Positions 36,753 through 46,087 of a stretch of 64,000 nt of DNA are shown here, one piece after another. The position numbers and the translations under genes were made by a program. The stretch's first letter is position 1. Each line of letters opens with the position of its first letter. Location of the stretch: contig NZ_CP035913.1 in assembly GCF_004209755.1 (NCBI RefSeq), positions 2,046,001 to 2,110,000 on the forward strand, read 5' to 3'. This stretch comes from Pseudoduganella lutea (GTDB taxonomy: Bacteria > Pseudomonadota > Gammaproteobacteria > Burkholderiales > Burkholderiaceae_D). Below the pieces are notes generated by a model. It ran no database searches, was not told the DNA's origin, and saw only the letters and a program-made list of their open reading frames with translations.

Positions 36753-37202
36753 TTATTGTCTTGGACCTGTCTGGAGCCAAAAGGTTACCGGACCATCGTT
36801 GGTCAGCGTGACTTTCATGTCGGCACCGAACTGCCCGGTCGCCACGACGGCATGCCGGGCACGGGCCTGCTGCACGAAATGGTTGAAAAGGCGTTCGCCA
36901 TCGGCCGGCGCGGCGGCCGGCGAGAATGACGGACGGGTGCCGGAGCGGGTGTCTGCCGCCAGCGTGAACTGCGGGACCAGCAGCAAGCCGCCAGCCACGT
37001 CGGTGACGCTGCGGTTCATCTTGCCGGCGTCGTCCGAAAAGACGCGGTAGGACAGCAGCTTGTTCAGCAGCGCATCGGCGTCCTTCTCGGTATCGCCCTT
37101 CTCGGCACACACCAGCACCATCAGGCCGCCATCGATGGCGCCGATCACGGCACCGTCGACGACGACCTGCGCCGCCGTCACTCTCTGCAACAAGGCGATC
37201 AT
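36753..37202 (-). CDS. dtd: D-aminoacyl-tRNA deacylase
   Basis: Removes D-amino acids mischarged on tRNA. 149 residues. Starts [17 protein letters not shown]. Active-site motifs: [19 protein letters not shown] near 80-98 and [11 protein letters not shown] near 135-145. The first motif has Pro where E. coli has Ser (SQFTL), while GPVTF is intact. The stop codon of tyrS and the dtd start overlap by four bases, coupling dtd to tyrS, which makes sense because tyrosyl-tRNA is a main Dtd substrate. Confidence 0.95.
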   Translation of the reverse strand: MIALLQRVTAAQVVVDGAVIGAIDGGLMVLVCAEKGDTEKDADALLNKLLSYRVFSDDAGKMNRSVTDVAGGLLLVPQFTLAADTRSGTRPSFSPAAAPADGERLFNHFVQQARARHAVVATGQFGADMKVTLTNDGPVTFWLQTGPRQ

Positions 37203-38476
37203 GCCGACAGCGTGATGCGCGCGAACTTGCGCTTGCCCACCTGCAGCACGAAGGTACCGGCGTCGGCCTTGAGTGCCTTGTCGCTGATGACGGTGCCGTC
37301 GATGCGCACGCCGCCCTGGTCGATCATGCGCATCGCTTCGGACGTCGACGCGCAGAGCCCCGTTTGCTTGAGCAACTGGGCCACGCCCAGCGGCGCACCG
37401 CTCACGGCGATTTCGGCGATGTCATCCGGGATGCCGCCCTTGGAACGGTTGACGAAGTCGGCCAGCGCATCCTCGGCCGCCTGGCGCGAGTGGAAGCGCT
37501 CGACGATTTCCTGGGCGATGGCCACTTTCGCATCGCGCGGGTTGGCGCCGCCCTCGATGGCTTTCTTCAGTGCGGCGACATCGTCCAGCGAGCGCCACGA
37601 CAGCAATTCGTAGTAGCGCCACATCATCGTGTCCGAAATGCTCATCACTTTCGCGAACATGGTATTTGCCGGCTCGGTGATGCCGATGTAGTTGTTCTTG
37701 GACTTCGACATCTTGTCGACGCCATCCAGGCCTTCCAGCAGCGGCATCGTCAGGATGCACTGCGGTTCCTGGCCCCAGTCCTTCTGCAGTTCGCGGCCGA
37801 CGAGCAGGTTGAACTTCTGGTCCGTGCCGCCCAGCTCCAGGTCGCTCTTCAGCGCCACCGAGTCGTAACCCTGCATCAGCGGGTACAGGAACTCGTGCAC
37901 CGAGATCGGTGTCCCATTCTTGAAGCGTTTCGCGAAATCGTCGCGTTCCATCATGCGCGCCACGGTGTAGCGGGAAGCCAGCTGGATCATGCCGCGCGCG
38001 CCCAGCTGGTCGCACCACTCGGAGTTGTAGCGGATTTCCGTGCGTGCCGGGTCGAGCACCAGCGAAGCCTGCTTGAAGTAGGTCTGGGCGTTCAGTTCGA
38101 TCTGTTCGCGCGTCAGCGGCGGGCGCGTGGCGTTGCGGCCGGAAGGGTCGCCGATCATCGACGTGAAGTCGCCGATCAGGAAGATCACCTGGTGGCCCAG
38201 GTTCTGCAGCTGGCGCATCTTGTTCAGCACCACGGTATGGCCCAGGTGCAGGTCCGGTGCGGTCGGGTCCAGGCCCAGCTTGATGCGCAGCGGCACGCCG
38301 CTCTGTTCGGACCGCGCAAGTTTCTGAGCGAATTCACTTTCGATCAGCAGTTCGTCGACACCCCTCTTGGCGATGGCGAGCGCTTCTTGTACGGTGTCAC
38401 TGAGAGGTAATACGGAAGAGGCAGGCGTGGCGGAGGCGGTAGCGGCAGCAGGTTGCGCCGGAGAATTTGTATCCAT
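37199..38476 (-). CDS. tyrS: Tyrosine-tRNA ligase
   Basis: Charges tRNA-Tyr. 425 residues. HIGH-type motif in [14 protein letters not shown] near residue 74, and KMSKS in [16 protein letters not shown] near 250. The C-terminal S4 RNA-binding domain ([21 protein letters not shown]) is present. The N-terminal 25 residues are low-complexity Ala/Ser. It is divergent from the M23 peptidase gene. Confidence 0.97.
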   Translation of the reverse strand: MDTNSPAQPAAATASATPASSVLPLSDTVQEALAIAKRGVDELLIESEFAQKLARSEQSGVPLRIKLGLDPTAPDLHLGHTVVLNKMRQLQNLGHQVIFLIGDFTSMIGDPSGRNATRPPLTREQIELNAQTYFKQASLVLDPARTEIRYNSEWCDQLGARGMIQLASRYTVARMMERDDFAKRFKNGTPISVHEFLYPLMQGYDSVALKSDLELGGTDQKFNLLVGRELQKDWGQEPQCILTMPLLEGLDGVDKMSKSKNNYIGITEPANTMFAKVMSISDTMMWRYYELLSWRSLDDVAALKKAIEGGANPRDAKVAIAQEIVERFHSRQAAEDALADFVNRSKGGIPDDIAEIAVSGAPLGVAQLLKQTGLCASTSEAMRMIDQGGVRIDGTVISDKALKADAGTFVLQVGKRKFARITLSA

Positions 38477-38500
38477 GTATCCGAAAATTTTCTCAAAATG

Positions 38501-38528
38501 TTGGCGTAGCGCAGGAGTTTGTTATAAT
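38501..38528 (+). promoter_or_regulatory. Sigma-70-like promoter of the M23 peptidase gene
   Basis: TTGGCG at 38501-38506 and TATAAT at 38523-38528, 16 bases apart, about 100 bases before the ATG. The remaining leader (38530-38631) is AT-rich and has no strong structure. Confidence 0.65.
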
Positions 38529-38631
38529 GCCCGATCCCGTCAATCTTGCCTAACGAAAACTAAATAAATCAACAAGTTAGAACAAAAAAGCAAAAATTCA
38601 ACAGTTCAAGCGGCAAATTTTAACTGATTGC

Positions 38632-40017
38632 ATGAACCCTATACATAAGTTCACAAGCTCGCGCTTGTACCATCTGCTAGGTTCGACCCGCAAGGCCCGC
38701 ATCGTCAGCGCGACGGCAGTGGCTCTCACTCTGTGCGCCTTCGGCGCCACGGGTGTTGTGCCGCTTGCCCCGGACGCCAGTGACATGCCGGTGACCATGG
38801 TCACGCAAGATCTTGCCTCTCCGAACCTCTCTTCCCAGATCACCGCCCTCGAAGCGCAGGACGGCACGGAAAAATACGTGCGCGAAGAGCGCATCCGTGC
38901 CGGCGACACGCTGGCCACGCTGCTGCACCGCCTCGGTGTGGACGACAGCGAAGCGGAAAGCTTCATCAAGAAGGACAAGACCGCCAAGGCCATCATGCAG
39001 CTGCGCAGCGGCAAGCGCGTGCTGGCGCAGACGGACGACAACGGCCAGCTGCTGTGGCTGCGCGCCAGCGTCGTCGACGGCCAGGACGTTCCAGTCAAGA
39101 ACATTGCCGTTTCCCGCAAGGGCGATCGCTTCGTGGCGGAAGAATCGCCCGTGAAGCTGGAACGCCGCGTGGAAATGCATGCGCGTGAAATCAAGACGAC
39201 GCTGTTCGCGGCCACCGATTCCGATGCGGACGGTGCGCGCCTGCCGGATTCCGTCACGCGCCAGATCCTGGAAATGTTCTCGAACAATATCGACTTCCGT
39301 TCCGACGTGAAGCGCGGCGACCGCTTCAACGTGGTCTACGAAACGTTCTGGCAGGATGGCGAATTCGTCAAGGCCGGCCGTATCCTGGCCGGCGAATTCA
39401 CCACCCGCGGCGTGACGCATCAATCGGTATGGTATGAAGACCCTGTCAGCAAGCAGGGTGGCGGCTACTACAGCCTGGATGGCAAGGCGCTGAAGAAGGG
39501 CTTCCTGAAATCGCCGCTGGAGTTTTCGCGTATCTCGTCCGGCTTCTCGATGCGCGTGCATCCGATTTCCGGCAACTGGAAAGCCCACAAGGGCATCGAT
39601 TTCGCGGCGCCGACCGGCACCCCGATCCGTGCGGCCGGCGATGGTGTCGTCGATTTCGCGGGTTCGCAGAATGGCTACGGCAACGTGGTCGTGCTGAAGC
39701 ACTGGAGCAATTACACGACGGCGTATGCACACATGAGCCGCTTTGCTTCGGGCCTGAAGAAGGGCCAGAAAGTCCGCCAGGGCGAACTGATCGGCTATGT
39801 GGGCTCGACCGGCTGGTCGACCGGCGCGCACCTGCACTATGAATTCCGCATTGGCGGCGAATCGAAGGATCCGACCAAGCTGGCTTCGATCACGCAGGCA
39901 CCGTTGACCACGGCCGAGCTGGCACGTTTCAAGGCCGTGTCCAGCGAAATCCAGCACCGTTTCGCACTGCTGCGCCCGCAAGGTTCGGCTTCGACCGATA
40001 CGCTGGCGCAGAAATAA
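38632..40017 (+). CDS. M23 family murein endopeptidase (MepM-like)
   Basis: Predicted periplasmic zinc peptidase that cuts cell-wall cross-links. 461 residues. A membrane or signal segment lies near 25-45 (AVALTLCAFGATGVVPLAP). An OapA/LysM-like region follows (RIRAGDTLATLLHRLGVDD near 90). The catalytic lysostaphin-type domain covers about 295-420: HPISGNWKAHKGIDFAAPTG holds the first HxxxD ligands and TGAHLHYEFRI the HxH motif. All zinc ligands are present, so it is likely active rather than an EnvC/NlpD-type scaffold. Conserved neighbour of tyrS and anmK in Burkholderiales. Confidence 0.94.
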   Translation: MNPIHKFTSSRLYHLLGSTRKARIVSATAVALTLCAFGATGVVPLAPDASDMPVTMVTQDLASPNLSSQITALEAQDGTEKYVREERIRAGDTLATLLHRLGVDDSEAESFIKKDKTAKAIMQLRSGKRVLAQTDDNGQLLWLRASVVDGQDVPVKNIAVSRKGDRFVAEESPVKLERRVEMHAREIKTTLFAATDSDADGARLPDSVTRQILEMFSNNIDFRSDVKRGDRFNVVYETFWQDGEFVKAGRILAGEFTTRGVTHQSVWYEDPVSKQGGGYYSLDGKALKKGFLKSPLEFSRISSGFSMRVHPISGNWKAHKGIDFAAPTGTPIRAAGDGVVDFAGSQNGYGNVVVLKHWSNYTTAYAHMSRFASGLKKGQKVRQGELIGYVGSTGWSTGAHLHYEFRIGGESKDPTKLASITQAPLTTAELARFKAVSSEIQHRFALLRPQGSASTDTLAQK

Positions 40018-40053
40018 GCGACCGCGTTTTCGTTCGGTTCCTGGTTCAGAAAG

Positions 40054-40079
40054 ACGGCGCCCCGAGGGGCGCCGTTTTT
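40054..40079 (+). terminator. Intrinsic terminator after the M23 peptidase gene
   Basis: Ten-base perfect stem ACGGCGCCCC/GGGGCGCCGT (loop may open to four) followed by TTTTT, 37 bases after the stop. Confidence 0.9.
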
Positions 40080-40130
40080 CATTCCTCCCTCACTGTGAAA
40101 CCAGTGTACGCCGCTGCCCCGGCCGCAACC

Positions 40131-40144
40131 GTTAGCTGGCTAAC
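40131..40144. promoter_or_regulatory. GTTAGCTGGCTAAC inverted repeat upstream of anmK
   Basis: Six-base arms GTTAGC/GCTAAC with a two-base spacer, 52 bases before the anmK start. Half-sites equal those of the palindrome at 17863. It may be an operator; chance is not excluded. Confidence 0.25.
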
Positions 40145-40195
40145 ACTACCGTCCATCGTGCACAATAGCCACAACCTCAACTTCACGGGCCTGCA

Positions 40196-41293
40196 ATGAG
40201 CTTGTTTATCGGACTGATGTCGGGCACCAGCCTCGATGGCGTCGACGGCGTGCTGGTCGACTTCTGGGCGGGCAGCGCCCGCACGATGGCCGCGCACCAT
40301 GTGCCCTACCCGCCCGCGCTGCTGGAGGAACTGCGCGCGCTGCAGGCGGCCGGCGATAACGAACTGGAGCGTGAAGCGCTGGCCGGCAACGCGATTGCGC
40401 GGGTCTATGCGCAATGCGTGGCGGCGCTGCTCGAACAGTCCGGCATGCAGGCGGCGGACGTGCGCGCGATCGGCGCCCATGGCCAGACGATCCGCCACCG
40501 CCCCGAACTCGGTTTTACATGCCAGAGCATCAACGGCGCGCTGCTGGCCGAACTGGCCGGCATCGATGCGATCGTGGATTTCCGGTCGCGCGACGTGGCC
40601 GCCGGCGGGCAAGGTGCGCCACTGGTGCCGGCCGCGCACCATGCCCTGTTCGGCGAAAAGGGCAAGACACGCGTGCTGGCCAATATCGGCGGGATCGGCA
40701 ACATCAGCGTGCTGCAGGCGGACGGCCACGTCACCGGCTTCGACACCGGGCCCGGCAATGTGCTGATCGATGAATGGACGCGCCTGCACCTCGGCAAGCC
40801 CTATGATGCGGACGGCGCCTGGGCGTTCTCGGGCCGCGAATTGCCGCACCTGCTAGCCGTGTTGCTGTCGGAACCTTATTTCGCGCTGCCGCCGCCGAAG
40901 AGCACGGGCCGCGACCTGTTCCACCTGGACTGGCTGCGTGCGCGCCTGACCGGTTTTTCAAGCGCCGCGCCAGCCGACGTGGCGGCGACGCTGACGCGGC
41001 TGACGGCGGTCACCCTGGCCGCCGGTATCCGCACCCACGCGCCCGACACGGAAGCCCTGTATGTGTGCGGCGGCGGCGCCTTCAACGGCACGCTGCTGCG
41101 CATGGTGGCGGAAGAACTGGGCGAGCGCGTGAAGGTGCAGACCACGAGCGCGCTGGGCGCCGACCCGTCGCATGTGGAGGCATTGTGCTGGGCCTGGCTG
41201 GCATGGCGCTTCGACGAACGCCTGGCAGGCAACCTGCCTTCGGTGACGGGAGCGCGCGGTGAGCGCGTGCTGGGCGCCCTGTATCCCCGCTGA
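40196..41293 (+). CDS. anmK: Anhydro-N-acetylmuramic acid kinase
   Basis: Opens and phosphorylates 1,6-anhydroMurNAc from cell-wall recycling to MurNAc-6-phosphate. 365 residues of the hexokinase-like fold. Family start LFIGLMSGTSLDGVDGVLV with the nucleotide loop. Other signatures: HGQTIRHRPE near 97, VDFRSRDVAAGGQGAPLVPA near 125-144, ANIGGIGNISVL near 162, DTGPGNVLIDEWTR near 185, and VCGGGAFNGTLLRMVAEEL near 285. It sits downstream of the M23 gene, consistent with murein turnover. Confidence 0.96.
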   Translation: MSLFIGLMSGTSLDGVDGVLVDFWAGSARTMAAHHVPYPPALLEELRALQAAGDNELEREALAGNAIARVYAQCVAALLEQSGMQAADVRAIGAHGQTIRHRPELGFTCQSINGALLAELAGIDAIVDFRSRDVAAGGQGAPLVPAAHHALFGEKGKTRVLANIGGIGNISVLQADGHVTGFDTGPGNVLIDEWTRLHLGKPYDADGAWAFSGRELPHLLAVLLSEPYFALPPPKSTGRDLFHLDWLRARLTGFSSAAPADVAATLTRLTAVTLAAGIRTHAPDTEALYVCGGGAFNGTLLRMVAEELGERVKVQTTSALGADPSHVEALCWAWLAWRFDERLAGNLPSVTGARGERVLGALYPR

Positions 41294-41296
41294 GGC

Positions 41297-41506
41297 CTAT
41301 TTCGATCGCGCCTGGTGATGGGCCACCAGTGCATTGGCATGACCATGGCCGAGCCCATGCTCGCTTTTGAGCCAGTTCACCAGCTCCATATGCTTCAGGC
41401 CGCTGGCGCGCTTGTCCAGCAGGGCGAACCAGTGCGTGACCGGGCGACCGTACTTCTTTTCGATGGAAGGGAAGTAAGAGGCGGGGCCCTTGACCTGTTC
41501 AGTCAT
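41297..41506 (-). CDS. DUF4287 domain protein
   Basis: 69 residues, MTEQVKGPASYFPSIEKKYG start, with WFALLDKRASGLKHMELVNW and LKSEHGLGHGHANALVAHH; this matches DUF4287, a short helical domain of unknown function found alone or with DUF5655. AAGGAG lies seven bases before the ATG at 41506. It converges on anmK with only a few bases between stops. A longer frame from 41605 is not needed. Confidence 0.85.
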   Translation of the reverse strand: MTEQVKGPASYFPSIEKKYGRPVTHWFALLDKRASGLKHMELVNWLKSEHGLGHGHANALVAHHQARSK

Positions 41507-41623
41507 GTCGATCTCCTTATTGTGGACTATATCTGGACGACGTTCGAGCCGCACTATGATCGACAGTCGCGTCATTGAAAAAATTAATCGGGTTAGTGAG
41601 CACAATTAATTTTCAAATTTAAA

Positions 41624-41638
41624 CGAGAATCGTTATCA
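41624..41638 (+). promoter_or_regulatory. Fur-box-like 7-1-7 dyad before the DUF2061 gene
   Basis: CGAGAAT-C-GTTATCA matches 11 of 14 positions of the Fur 7-1-7 motif TGATAAT-N-ATTATCA. It lies 35 bases before the ATG in an AT-rich leader. Iron control of the gene is possible; it needs a binding test. Confidence 0.35.
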
Positions 41639-41672
41639 TCTGTCTCAACAGTTATCCAACGTAGAGGCAGCC

Positions 41673-42086
41673 ATGATCATCGCAGCGAAAAAAACCAGCC
41701 AGGTCGCCACCCACATGGCCATCGCATTCACCCTGATGTACGTGATGACGGGCTCGCTGGCGTTCGGCGGCCTCGCGGCGATCCTCGAGCCCGTTATCAA
41801 CGTGGCGCTGCTGCCGCTGCATGAAAAATTCTGGCGGCGCGTACGCGCCCGCTCGACGGCCAACGCCACCGCCCTGCTGGCTGCCGAAAAGCTGAGCCAG
41901 ACGCTGTTCCACATGGTCGTGGCGTTCGGCGTGATGTTCTGGGCGACCGGCTCCATGGCCTTCGGCGGCGTGGCCGCCGTGCTGGAGCCGATCCTGAACG
42001 TGATCGCCCTGCCTTACCACGACCGCTTGTGGGCCCGTCTGGAAGAGCGCCTGGCGGCCAATGCACGGCTCGCGACCGCGGCCTGA
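41673..42086 (+). CDS. DUF2061 family membrane protein (two repeats)
   Basis: 137 residues in two similar halves. Each has a pair of hydrophobic helices: HMAIAFTLMYVMTGSLAFGG then ILEPVINVALLPLHEKFW, and HMVVAFGVMFWATGSMAFGG then VLEPILNVIALPYHDRLW. The tandem arrangement gives four membrane segments. DUF2061 has no established function. Only 27 bases separate the stop from the IS1595-like element, and the leader has a Fur-like site. Confidence 0.85.
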   Translation: MIIAAKKTSQVATHMAIAFTLMYVMTGSLAFGGLAAILEPVINVALLPLHEKFWRRVRARSTANATALLAAEKLSQTLFHMVVAFGVMFWATGSMAFGGVAAVLEPILNVIALPYHDRLWARLEERLAANARLATAA

Positions 42087-42105
42087 TTCGCACCTCCCGC
42101 GCACA

Positions 42106-42113
42106 AATAAAAA
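42106..42113. repeat. Left copy of the IS target-site duplication
   Basis: AATAAAAA, identical to 43233-43240. Eight bases is the expected duplication length for IS1595-family elements. Confidence 0.9.
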
Positions 42114-43232
42114 GGCGCTGTTAGCGTAAAGTGGTCATTGCTTTGAGCCACGGAACTTTCTACGAGCACCGTTGTCGCCGGCGTCGCCATCAGGCGGACG
42201 CTACCGCAACACGCAGCCATTGCGCCGGTGCCGTCCACGCTGCGTTGTCGAGCACGCGCTGCCAGCCCGTGTAATTGGCCAGATAGCGGCTGGCCACACC
42301 GTTGAAGCGCCGCAGCCAAGCCTTGAAGCGGCCGTGCCACGCATTCACGCCCTGGATGTGGATGGCACCACGTGTTCGGATGCCCGCCTTGACGTTCACC
42401 GCCTCATGCGTAATGCCCGCCTGTCTGGCGAAGGTGGCATAAGCCTTGGCGGCATCGCTGATCAACAGGATGTCCGGCGCCAGCACCGCCTTCAGGTGTT
42501 CCGACAGTTGGCTGGCGCTGACCGGGCCGCGACCGGTCACGAACTCGCAGGTTTGTCGGTTACGGTCACGCGCCACAAGAATGCAGTCGAACTCCCTGCT
42601 GATCCCGCGTGTCGACGCCTTGCCACCACGCTTGCGGGGCCGGCGGTCCAGGTTTCGCGATCCTTTTTGTGATTCGAGGTGATACGTTTCGTCGGCTTCG
42701 ACGATGCCGGAGAGTGTCGGCCGACGCTCCCGGCGCACGGCGGCAATAAAGCGGTGGCGCCATCGGAAGCTGGTGGACTTCGCCACGTCCACGCGCTCGG
42801 CGGCCTTGCGCACCGTGCTCGACTCGATCAGGCATTGGAAGTAAGGCAACCACTTGTCGCGCAACCGCAGCCGTGCCAGCGGCGTGCCGGTCAGCGCATT
42901 GAAGCTGCGCCGGCAGGCAGTGCAACGATAGCGTTGCAGGCCGTTCGCGTGACCGCTGCGGTGGCATCGCGTGCCGCCGCATCTGGGACAAGGCCGCTTG
43001 CCGGCAGCCTCCTCGATCAGGCGCAGCCACCGGCCAGGTTGCACGACGTTCGCCACGAAGCCTTGCAAAAGAGCGATCTCATCGTCGGAAAGCTGGAGCT
43101 GCGCCAGCGCCTTGAACACCACGTGGAACTCCATTGCGCCCATCGTCTCCTCCGCGAATACATGAAGTATCTCAACAGAAGATCAGACCGTGATTCCGCA
43201 GGGAAGTTCCCCAGCTTTACGCGCACAGCGCC
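42114..43232 (-). mobile_element. Complete IS1595-family insertion sequence
   Basis: The element is 1119 bases. Terminal inverted repeats are GGCGCTGTTAGCGTAAAG at the left end and, complemented, GGCGCTGTGCGCGTAAAG at the right end: 16 of 18 match. It is flanked by 8-base direct repeats AATAAAAA. It carries one transposase gene on the minus strand. The intact frame, ends and identical target duplication indicate a recent, possibly active copy. It is inserted at the T-tract edge of the erpA terminator. Confidence 0.95.
42190..43143 (-). CDS. IS1595-family transposase
   Basis: 317 residues. N-terminal zinc ribbon (CPRCGGTRCHRSGHANG then RYRCTACRRSF, near 51-82), a helix-turn-helix region (TVRKAAERVDVAKSTSFRWR near 110-130), and a DDE-type ISXO2-like domain: first Asp in GIVEADETYHLESQ near 150, second Asp in ILLISDAAKAYATF near 230, and NAWHGRFKAWLRRFNGVA near 270 carrying the Asn/His/Lys-type end motif of this family. 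GGAGGAG precedes the start at 43143. The frame is intact. Confidence 0.93.
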   Translation of the reverse strand: MGAMEFHVVFKALAQLQLSDDEIALLQGFVANVVQPGRWLRLIEEAAGKRPCPRCGGTRCHRSGHANGLQRYRCTACRRSFNALTGTPLARLRLRDKWLPYFQCLIESSTVRKAAERVDVAKSTSFRWRHRFIAAVRRERRPTLSGIVEADETYHLESQKGSRNLDRRPRKRGGKASTRGISREFDCILVARDRNRQTCEFVTGRGPVSASQLSEHLKAVLAPDILLISDAAKAYATFARQAGITHEAVNVKAGIRTRGAIHIQGVNAWHGRFKAWLRRFNGVASRYLANYTGWQRVLDNAAWTAPAQWLRVAVASA

Positions 43233-43240
43233 AATAAAAA
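43233..43240. repeat. Right copy of the IS target-site duplication
   Basis: AATAAAAA, identical to 42106-42113. On the minus strand it also supplies the T-run of the erpA terminator. Confidence 0.9.
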
Positions 43241-43266
43241 CGGCGGCCAGCTTGCGCTGGCCGCCG
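43233..43266 (-). terminator. Intrinsic terminator of erpA
   Basis: On the minus strand CGGCGGCCAGC pairs with GCTGGCCGCCG around a four-base loop (43241-43266), followed by TTTTTATT. The T-run is the right copy of the IS target duplication, so the insertion left the terminator functional. Confidence 0.9.
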
Positions 43267-43286
43267 TTCGATAACGCTGGAAAAGC

Positions 43287-43649
43287 TCAGACCGAGAACG
43301 AGGAACCGCAGCCGCAGGTGGACTGGGCATTCGGGTTCTTGATCACGAACTGGGCACCTTCCAGGTCATCCTTGTAGTCGATCTCGGCGCCGATGAGGTA
43401 CTGGTAGCTCATCGAATCGATCAGCAGCTGCACGCCGTTCTTGACCATCGTGGTGTCGTCTTCGTTGACGATTTCGTCGAACGTGAAACCGTACTGGAAA
43501 CCGGAGCAACCGCCACCCTGCACGAAAACGCGCAGTTTCAGGTCGGGATTGCCTTCTTCCTCGATCAGCTGGGCCACTTTATCGGCGGCGCTGTCGGAAA
43601 AGACGATCGGTGCCGGGATCACGTCTTGCGCTTCGGCTACTGCATTCAT
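43287..43649 (-). CDS. erpA: Iron-sulfur cluster insertion protein ErpA
   Basis: A-type carrier that delivers Fe-S clusters to apoproteins such as IspG. 120 residues. Three conserved cysteines: one in [14 protein letters not shown] near 48, two in [12 protein letters not shown] at the C-terminus. A TATAAT (complement of 43680-43685) lies 31 bases before the start and GGGAG precedes the ATG. Downstream of erpA is the IS element; upstream is argC. Confidence 0.96.
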   Translation of the reverse strand: MNAVAEAQDVIPAPIVFSDSAADKVAQLIEEEGNPDLKLRVFVQGGGCSGFQYGFTFDEIVNEDDTTMVKNGVQLLIDSMSYQYLIGAEIDYKDDLEGAQFVIKNPNAQSTCGCGSSFSV

Positions 43650-43779
43650 TGGAAACTCCCACTAAAAATCGTTGCGGTCATTATAGACCTTTGCGCGACG
43701 CCCTGCTCCGGCCCGCCCCATTTCTCTACGGATATGAAACACAGATGCGGCAAACACACCGCACTTCAATGGCAGAAGA

Positions 43780-44817
43780 TCAAGGCAGCAGTGCAATCGT
43801 GTTCAAACCCAGGCTTTCCTCGAGGCCGAACATGAGGTTCATGCACTGCACGGCCTGGCCGGACGCGCCTTTCACGAGGTTATCCTGCACGACCAGCACG
43901 ATGACGGTATTGCCATTGTCCGGGCGGTGGACCGCCAGGCGCAGCATGTTCGAGCCTTTCGTGGTGCGGGTTTCCGGGTGCGAGCCGAACGGCATCACGT
44001 CGATGAACTGCTCGCCCGCATAGGCATCCTCGAACAGCTTTTGCAGTTCGTCGTTGGAAATCTCCTTTGTCAGCTTGCCGTACAGCGTGGAATGCATGCC
44101 GCGGATCATCGGCACCAGGTGCGGCGTGAACACCAGCGACACTTTTTCGGACGTCAGGCGCTGCAGCTGGGCCGTGGTTTCCGGCGTGTGGCGGTGGCCG
44201 GCCACGCCGTAGGCCTTGAAGTTGTCGCTCGATTCCGAGAACAGGATACCGATCTCGGCCTTGCGGCCCGCGCCGGACACGCCGGACTTGCAGTCGGCGA
44301 TCAGGTTGCCTGCATCGATCACGCCAGCCTTCAGCAGCGGCGCGAAACCGATCTGCATCGTGTTCGGATAGCAGCCCGGATTGGCGATCAGGTTCGCGCC
44401 CTTGATCTCTTCACGGTTCAGCTCGACCAGGCCATACACGGCCTGTTCCAGCAGTTCCGGCGCGGTATGGTCGATCTTGTAGGTCTTCTCGAACACGGCG
44501 CGGTCCTTGATGCGGAAGTCCGCCGCCAGGTCGATCACCTTGACACCCTTGGCCAGCAGTTCCGGCGCCTGCGCCATCGCCACGCCATGGGGCGTGGCAA
44601 AGAACACGACGTCGCATTGCGTGAGGTCCACCTTGTCCGGCGCCGAGAACGCCAGGTTCACGCGGCCGCGCAGCGACGGGTACATGTCGGCCACCGGCAG
44701 GCCATCTTCCTTGCGCGACGTGATTGCCGTCAGCTGCACTTCGGGATGGACTGCCAACAATCGCAGCAGTTCCACGCCGGTGTAGCCGGTGCCGCCGACG
44801 ATGCCAACTTTGATCAT
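43780..44817 (-). CDS. argC: N-acetyl-gamma-glutamyl-phosphate reductase
   Basis: Third step of arginine synthesis, NADPH-dependent. 345 residues. NADP-binding start [20 protein letters not shown]. Catalytic Cys is in [16 protein letters not shown] near 149. [12 protein letters not shown] near 98, and the C-terminal HRHTPE near 212 fits the conserved acid/base His. AAGGAAC lies before the ATG. In Burkholderiales argC commonly sits between erpA and rpsI, as here. Confidence 0.96.
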   Translation of the reverse strand: MIKVGIVGGTGYTGVELLRLLAVHPEVQLTAITSRKEDGLPVADMYPSLRGRVNLAFSAPDKVDLTQCDVVFFATPHGVAMAQAPELLAKGVKVIDLAADFRIKDRAVFEKTYKIDHTAPELLEQAVYGLVELNREEIKGANLIANPGCYPNTMQIGFAPLLKAGVIDAGNLIADCKSGVSGAGRKAEIGILFSESSDNFKAYGVAGHRHTPETTAQLQRLTSEKVSLVFTPHLVPMIRGMHSTLYGKLTKEISNDELQKLFEDAYAGEQFIDVMPFGSHPETRTTKGSNMLRLAVHRPDNGNTVIVLVVQDNLVKGASGQAVQCMNLMFGLEESLGLNTIALLP

Positions 44818-44910
44818 GTTCTTGTTCCTTGCAAAAAAAGTGAGTGAGCGGGGATTTTAACAGTGGATGGTGACAGATGTTTTACTGATAGCACCAGGAA
44901 GCCAAAAAGC

Positions 44911-44940
44911 AAAAAAGCCGCTGGAAAACCAGCGGCTTCT
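44911..44940 (-). terminator. Intrinsic terminator of rplM-rpsI
   Basis: On the minus strand AGCCGCTGG-TTTT-CCAGCGGCT followed by TTTTT, 50 bases after the rpsI stop. Confidence 0.92.
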
Positions 44941-44992
44941 TGTCGCAGTCCGTGCCAGCCCGGCGAACCGGGCTGCACAGGCAGGAAACGAA

Positions 44993-45385
44993 TTAACGCT
45001 TCGAGAACTGCTTTGCGCGACGTGCTTTACGCAGGCCGACTTTCTTACGCTCGACTTCACGTGCGTCACGGGTAACGAAGCCGGCACGTGCCAGATCGCC
45101 CTTCAGTGCTGCGTCGTAGTCGATCAGGGCGCGGGTGATACCGTGGCGCACTGCACCTGCCTGGCCGGACTCGCCGCCGCCATGCACGTTCACCTTGATG
45201 TCGAAACGCTCGACGTTGCCGGTCAGTTCCAGCGGCTGACGGATCACCATCAGGCCGGTTTCGCGGGAGAAGTACTCGGAAGCAGGCTTGCCGTTCACGA
45301 TGATCTGGCCGGTGCCGACCTTGATGAACACACGAGCCACTGCACTCTTGCGACGGCCGGTGCCGTAGTTGTAGTTACCGATCAT
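44993..45385 (-). CDS. rpsI: 30S ribosomal protein S9
   Basis: 130 residues, standard length. Starts [16 protein letters not shown] after four residues and ends [18 protein letters not shown] ([14 protein letters not shown]), the conserved basic C-terminal tail that contacts P-site tRNA. Nine bases downstream of rplM. Confidence 0.98.
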   Translation of the reverse strand: MIGNYNYGTGRRKSAVARVFIKVGTGQIIVNGKPASEYFSRETGLMVIRQPLELTGNVERFDIKVNVHGGGESGQAGAVRHGITRALIDYDAALKGDLARAGFVTRDAREVERKKVGLRKARRAKQFSKR

Positions 45386-45394
45386 GTCAGTTCC

Positions 45395-45823
45395 TTAGAA
45401 TTCGAGTGCTTTGGGTTGCTGGGCAGCGTGCGGGTGCGAACCTTCTGCGTACACTTTCAGCTTCTTGATCATTGCATAGCCCAGCGGGCCCTTCGGCAGC
45501 ATGCCTTTGACGGCCTTTTCCAGGGCGCGGCCCGGGAAACGCTGTTGCATTTTCAGGAAGTTCGTTTCGTAGATACCGCCCGGGTAGCCGGAGTGACGGT
45601 AGTACGTCTTCTCGGTGGCCTTGGTGCCGGTCACGCGCAGCTTGCCTGCGTTGATGACGACGATGAAATCACCGGTGTCGACGTGAGGGGTAAATTCTGG
45701 CTTGTGCTTGCCGCGCAGTCGGCGTGCCACTTCGCTGGCAACACGGCCGAGGACTTTGTCCGTCGCGTCAATCACGAACCAGTCGCGCTGGACTTCATGG
45801 CCCTTAGCGGAAAAAGTTTTCAT
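45395..45823 (-). CDS. rplM: 50S ribosomal protein L13
   Basis: 142 residues from [20 protein letters not shown] at 45823; a further frame upstream is not used. Contains [20 protein letters not shown] and [11 protein letters not shown]. First gene of the rplM-rpsI operon behind a near-consensus promoter. Confidence 0.98.
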   Translation of the reverse strand: MKTFSAKGHEVQRDWFVIDATDKVLGRVASEVARRLRGKHKPEFTPHVDTGDFIVVINAGKLRVTGTKATEKTYYRHSGYPGGIYETNFLKMQQRFPGRALEKAVKGMLPKGPLGYAMIKKLKVYAEGSHPHAAQQPKALEF

Positions 45824-45961
45824 GTTTGACTTCCTAATGAAGATAAAAAATAAACGCTCAAATCGGCGGTTCCGCACAGCGACGCCGTATCAGGATCGAT
45901 ACACAGCCGACAGCGGACGCATCCTTCTTATGACTTTTCCTGAGCGAACGGAAAGCCGGCG

Positions 45962-45991
45962 ATTATAGCGCCCTTGCCGCGGCCGGGTCAA
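45962..45991 (-). promoter_or_regulatory. Strong promoter of rplM-rpsI
   Basis: On the minus strand TTGACC (45986-45991) and TATAAT (45962-45967) are 18 bases apart, about 140 bases before the rplM ATG. The remaining leader 45824-45961 has no gene. Confidence 0.85.
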
Positions 45992-46087
45992 GCAGCGAAA
46001 GGGCCATCGACCGAATGTTGCCAACTGTTGCTTATCATGCAAAACCCGCGCTAGTATTGCTCACCGATATTGTCGAGAGGGCATGCA

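Noticed and set aside
42114..42190. Possible second gene in the left end of the IS
   Set aside because: Only the terminal repeat and a short non-coding end fit here; IS1595 elements of this size carry one gene.
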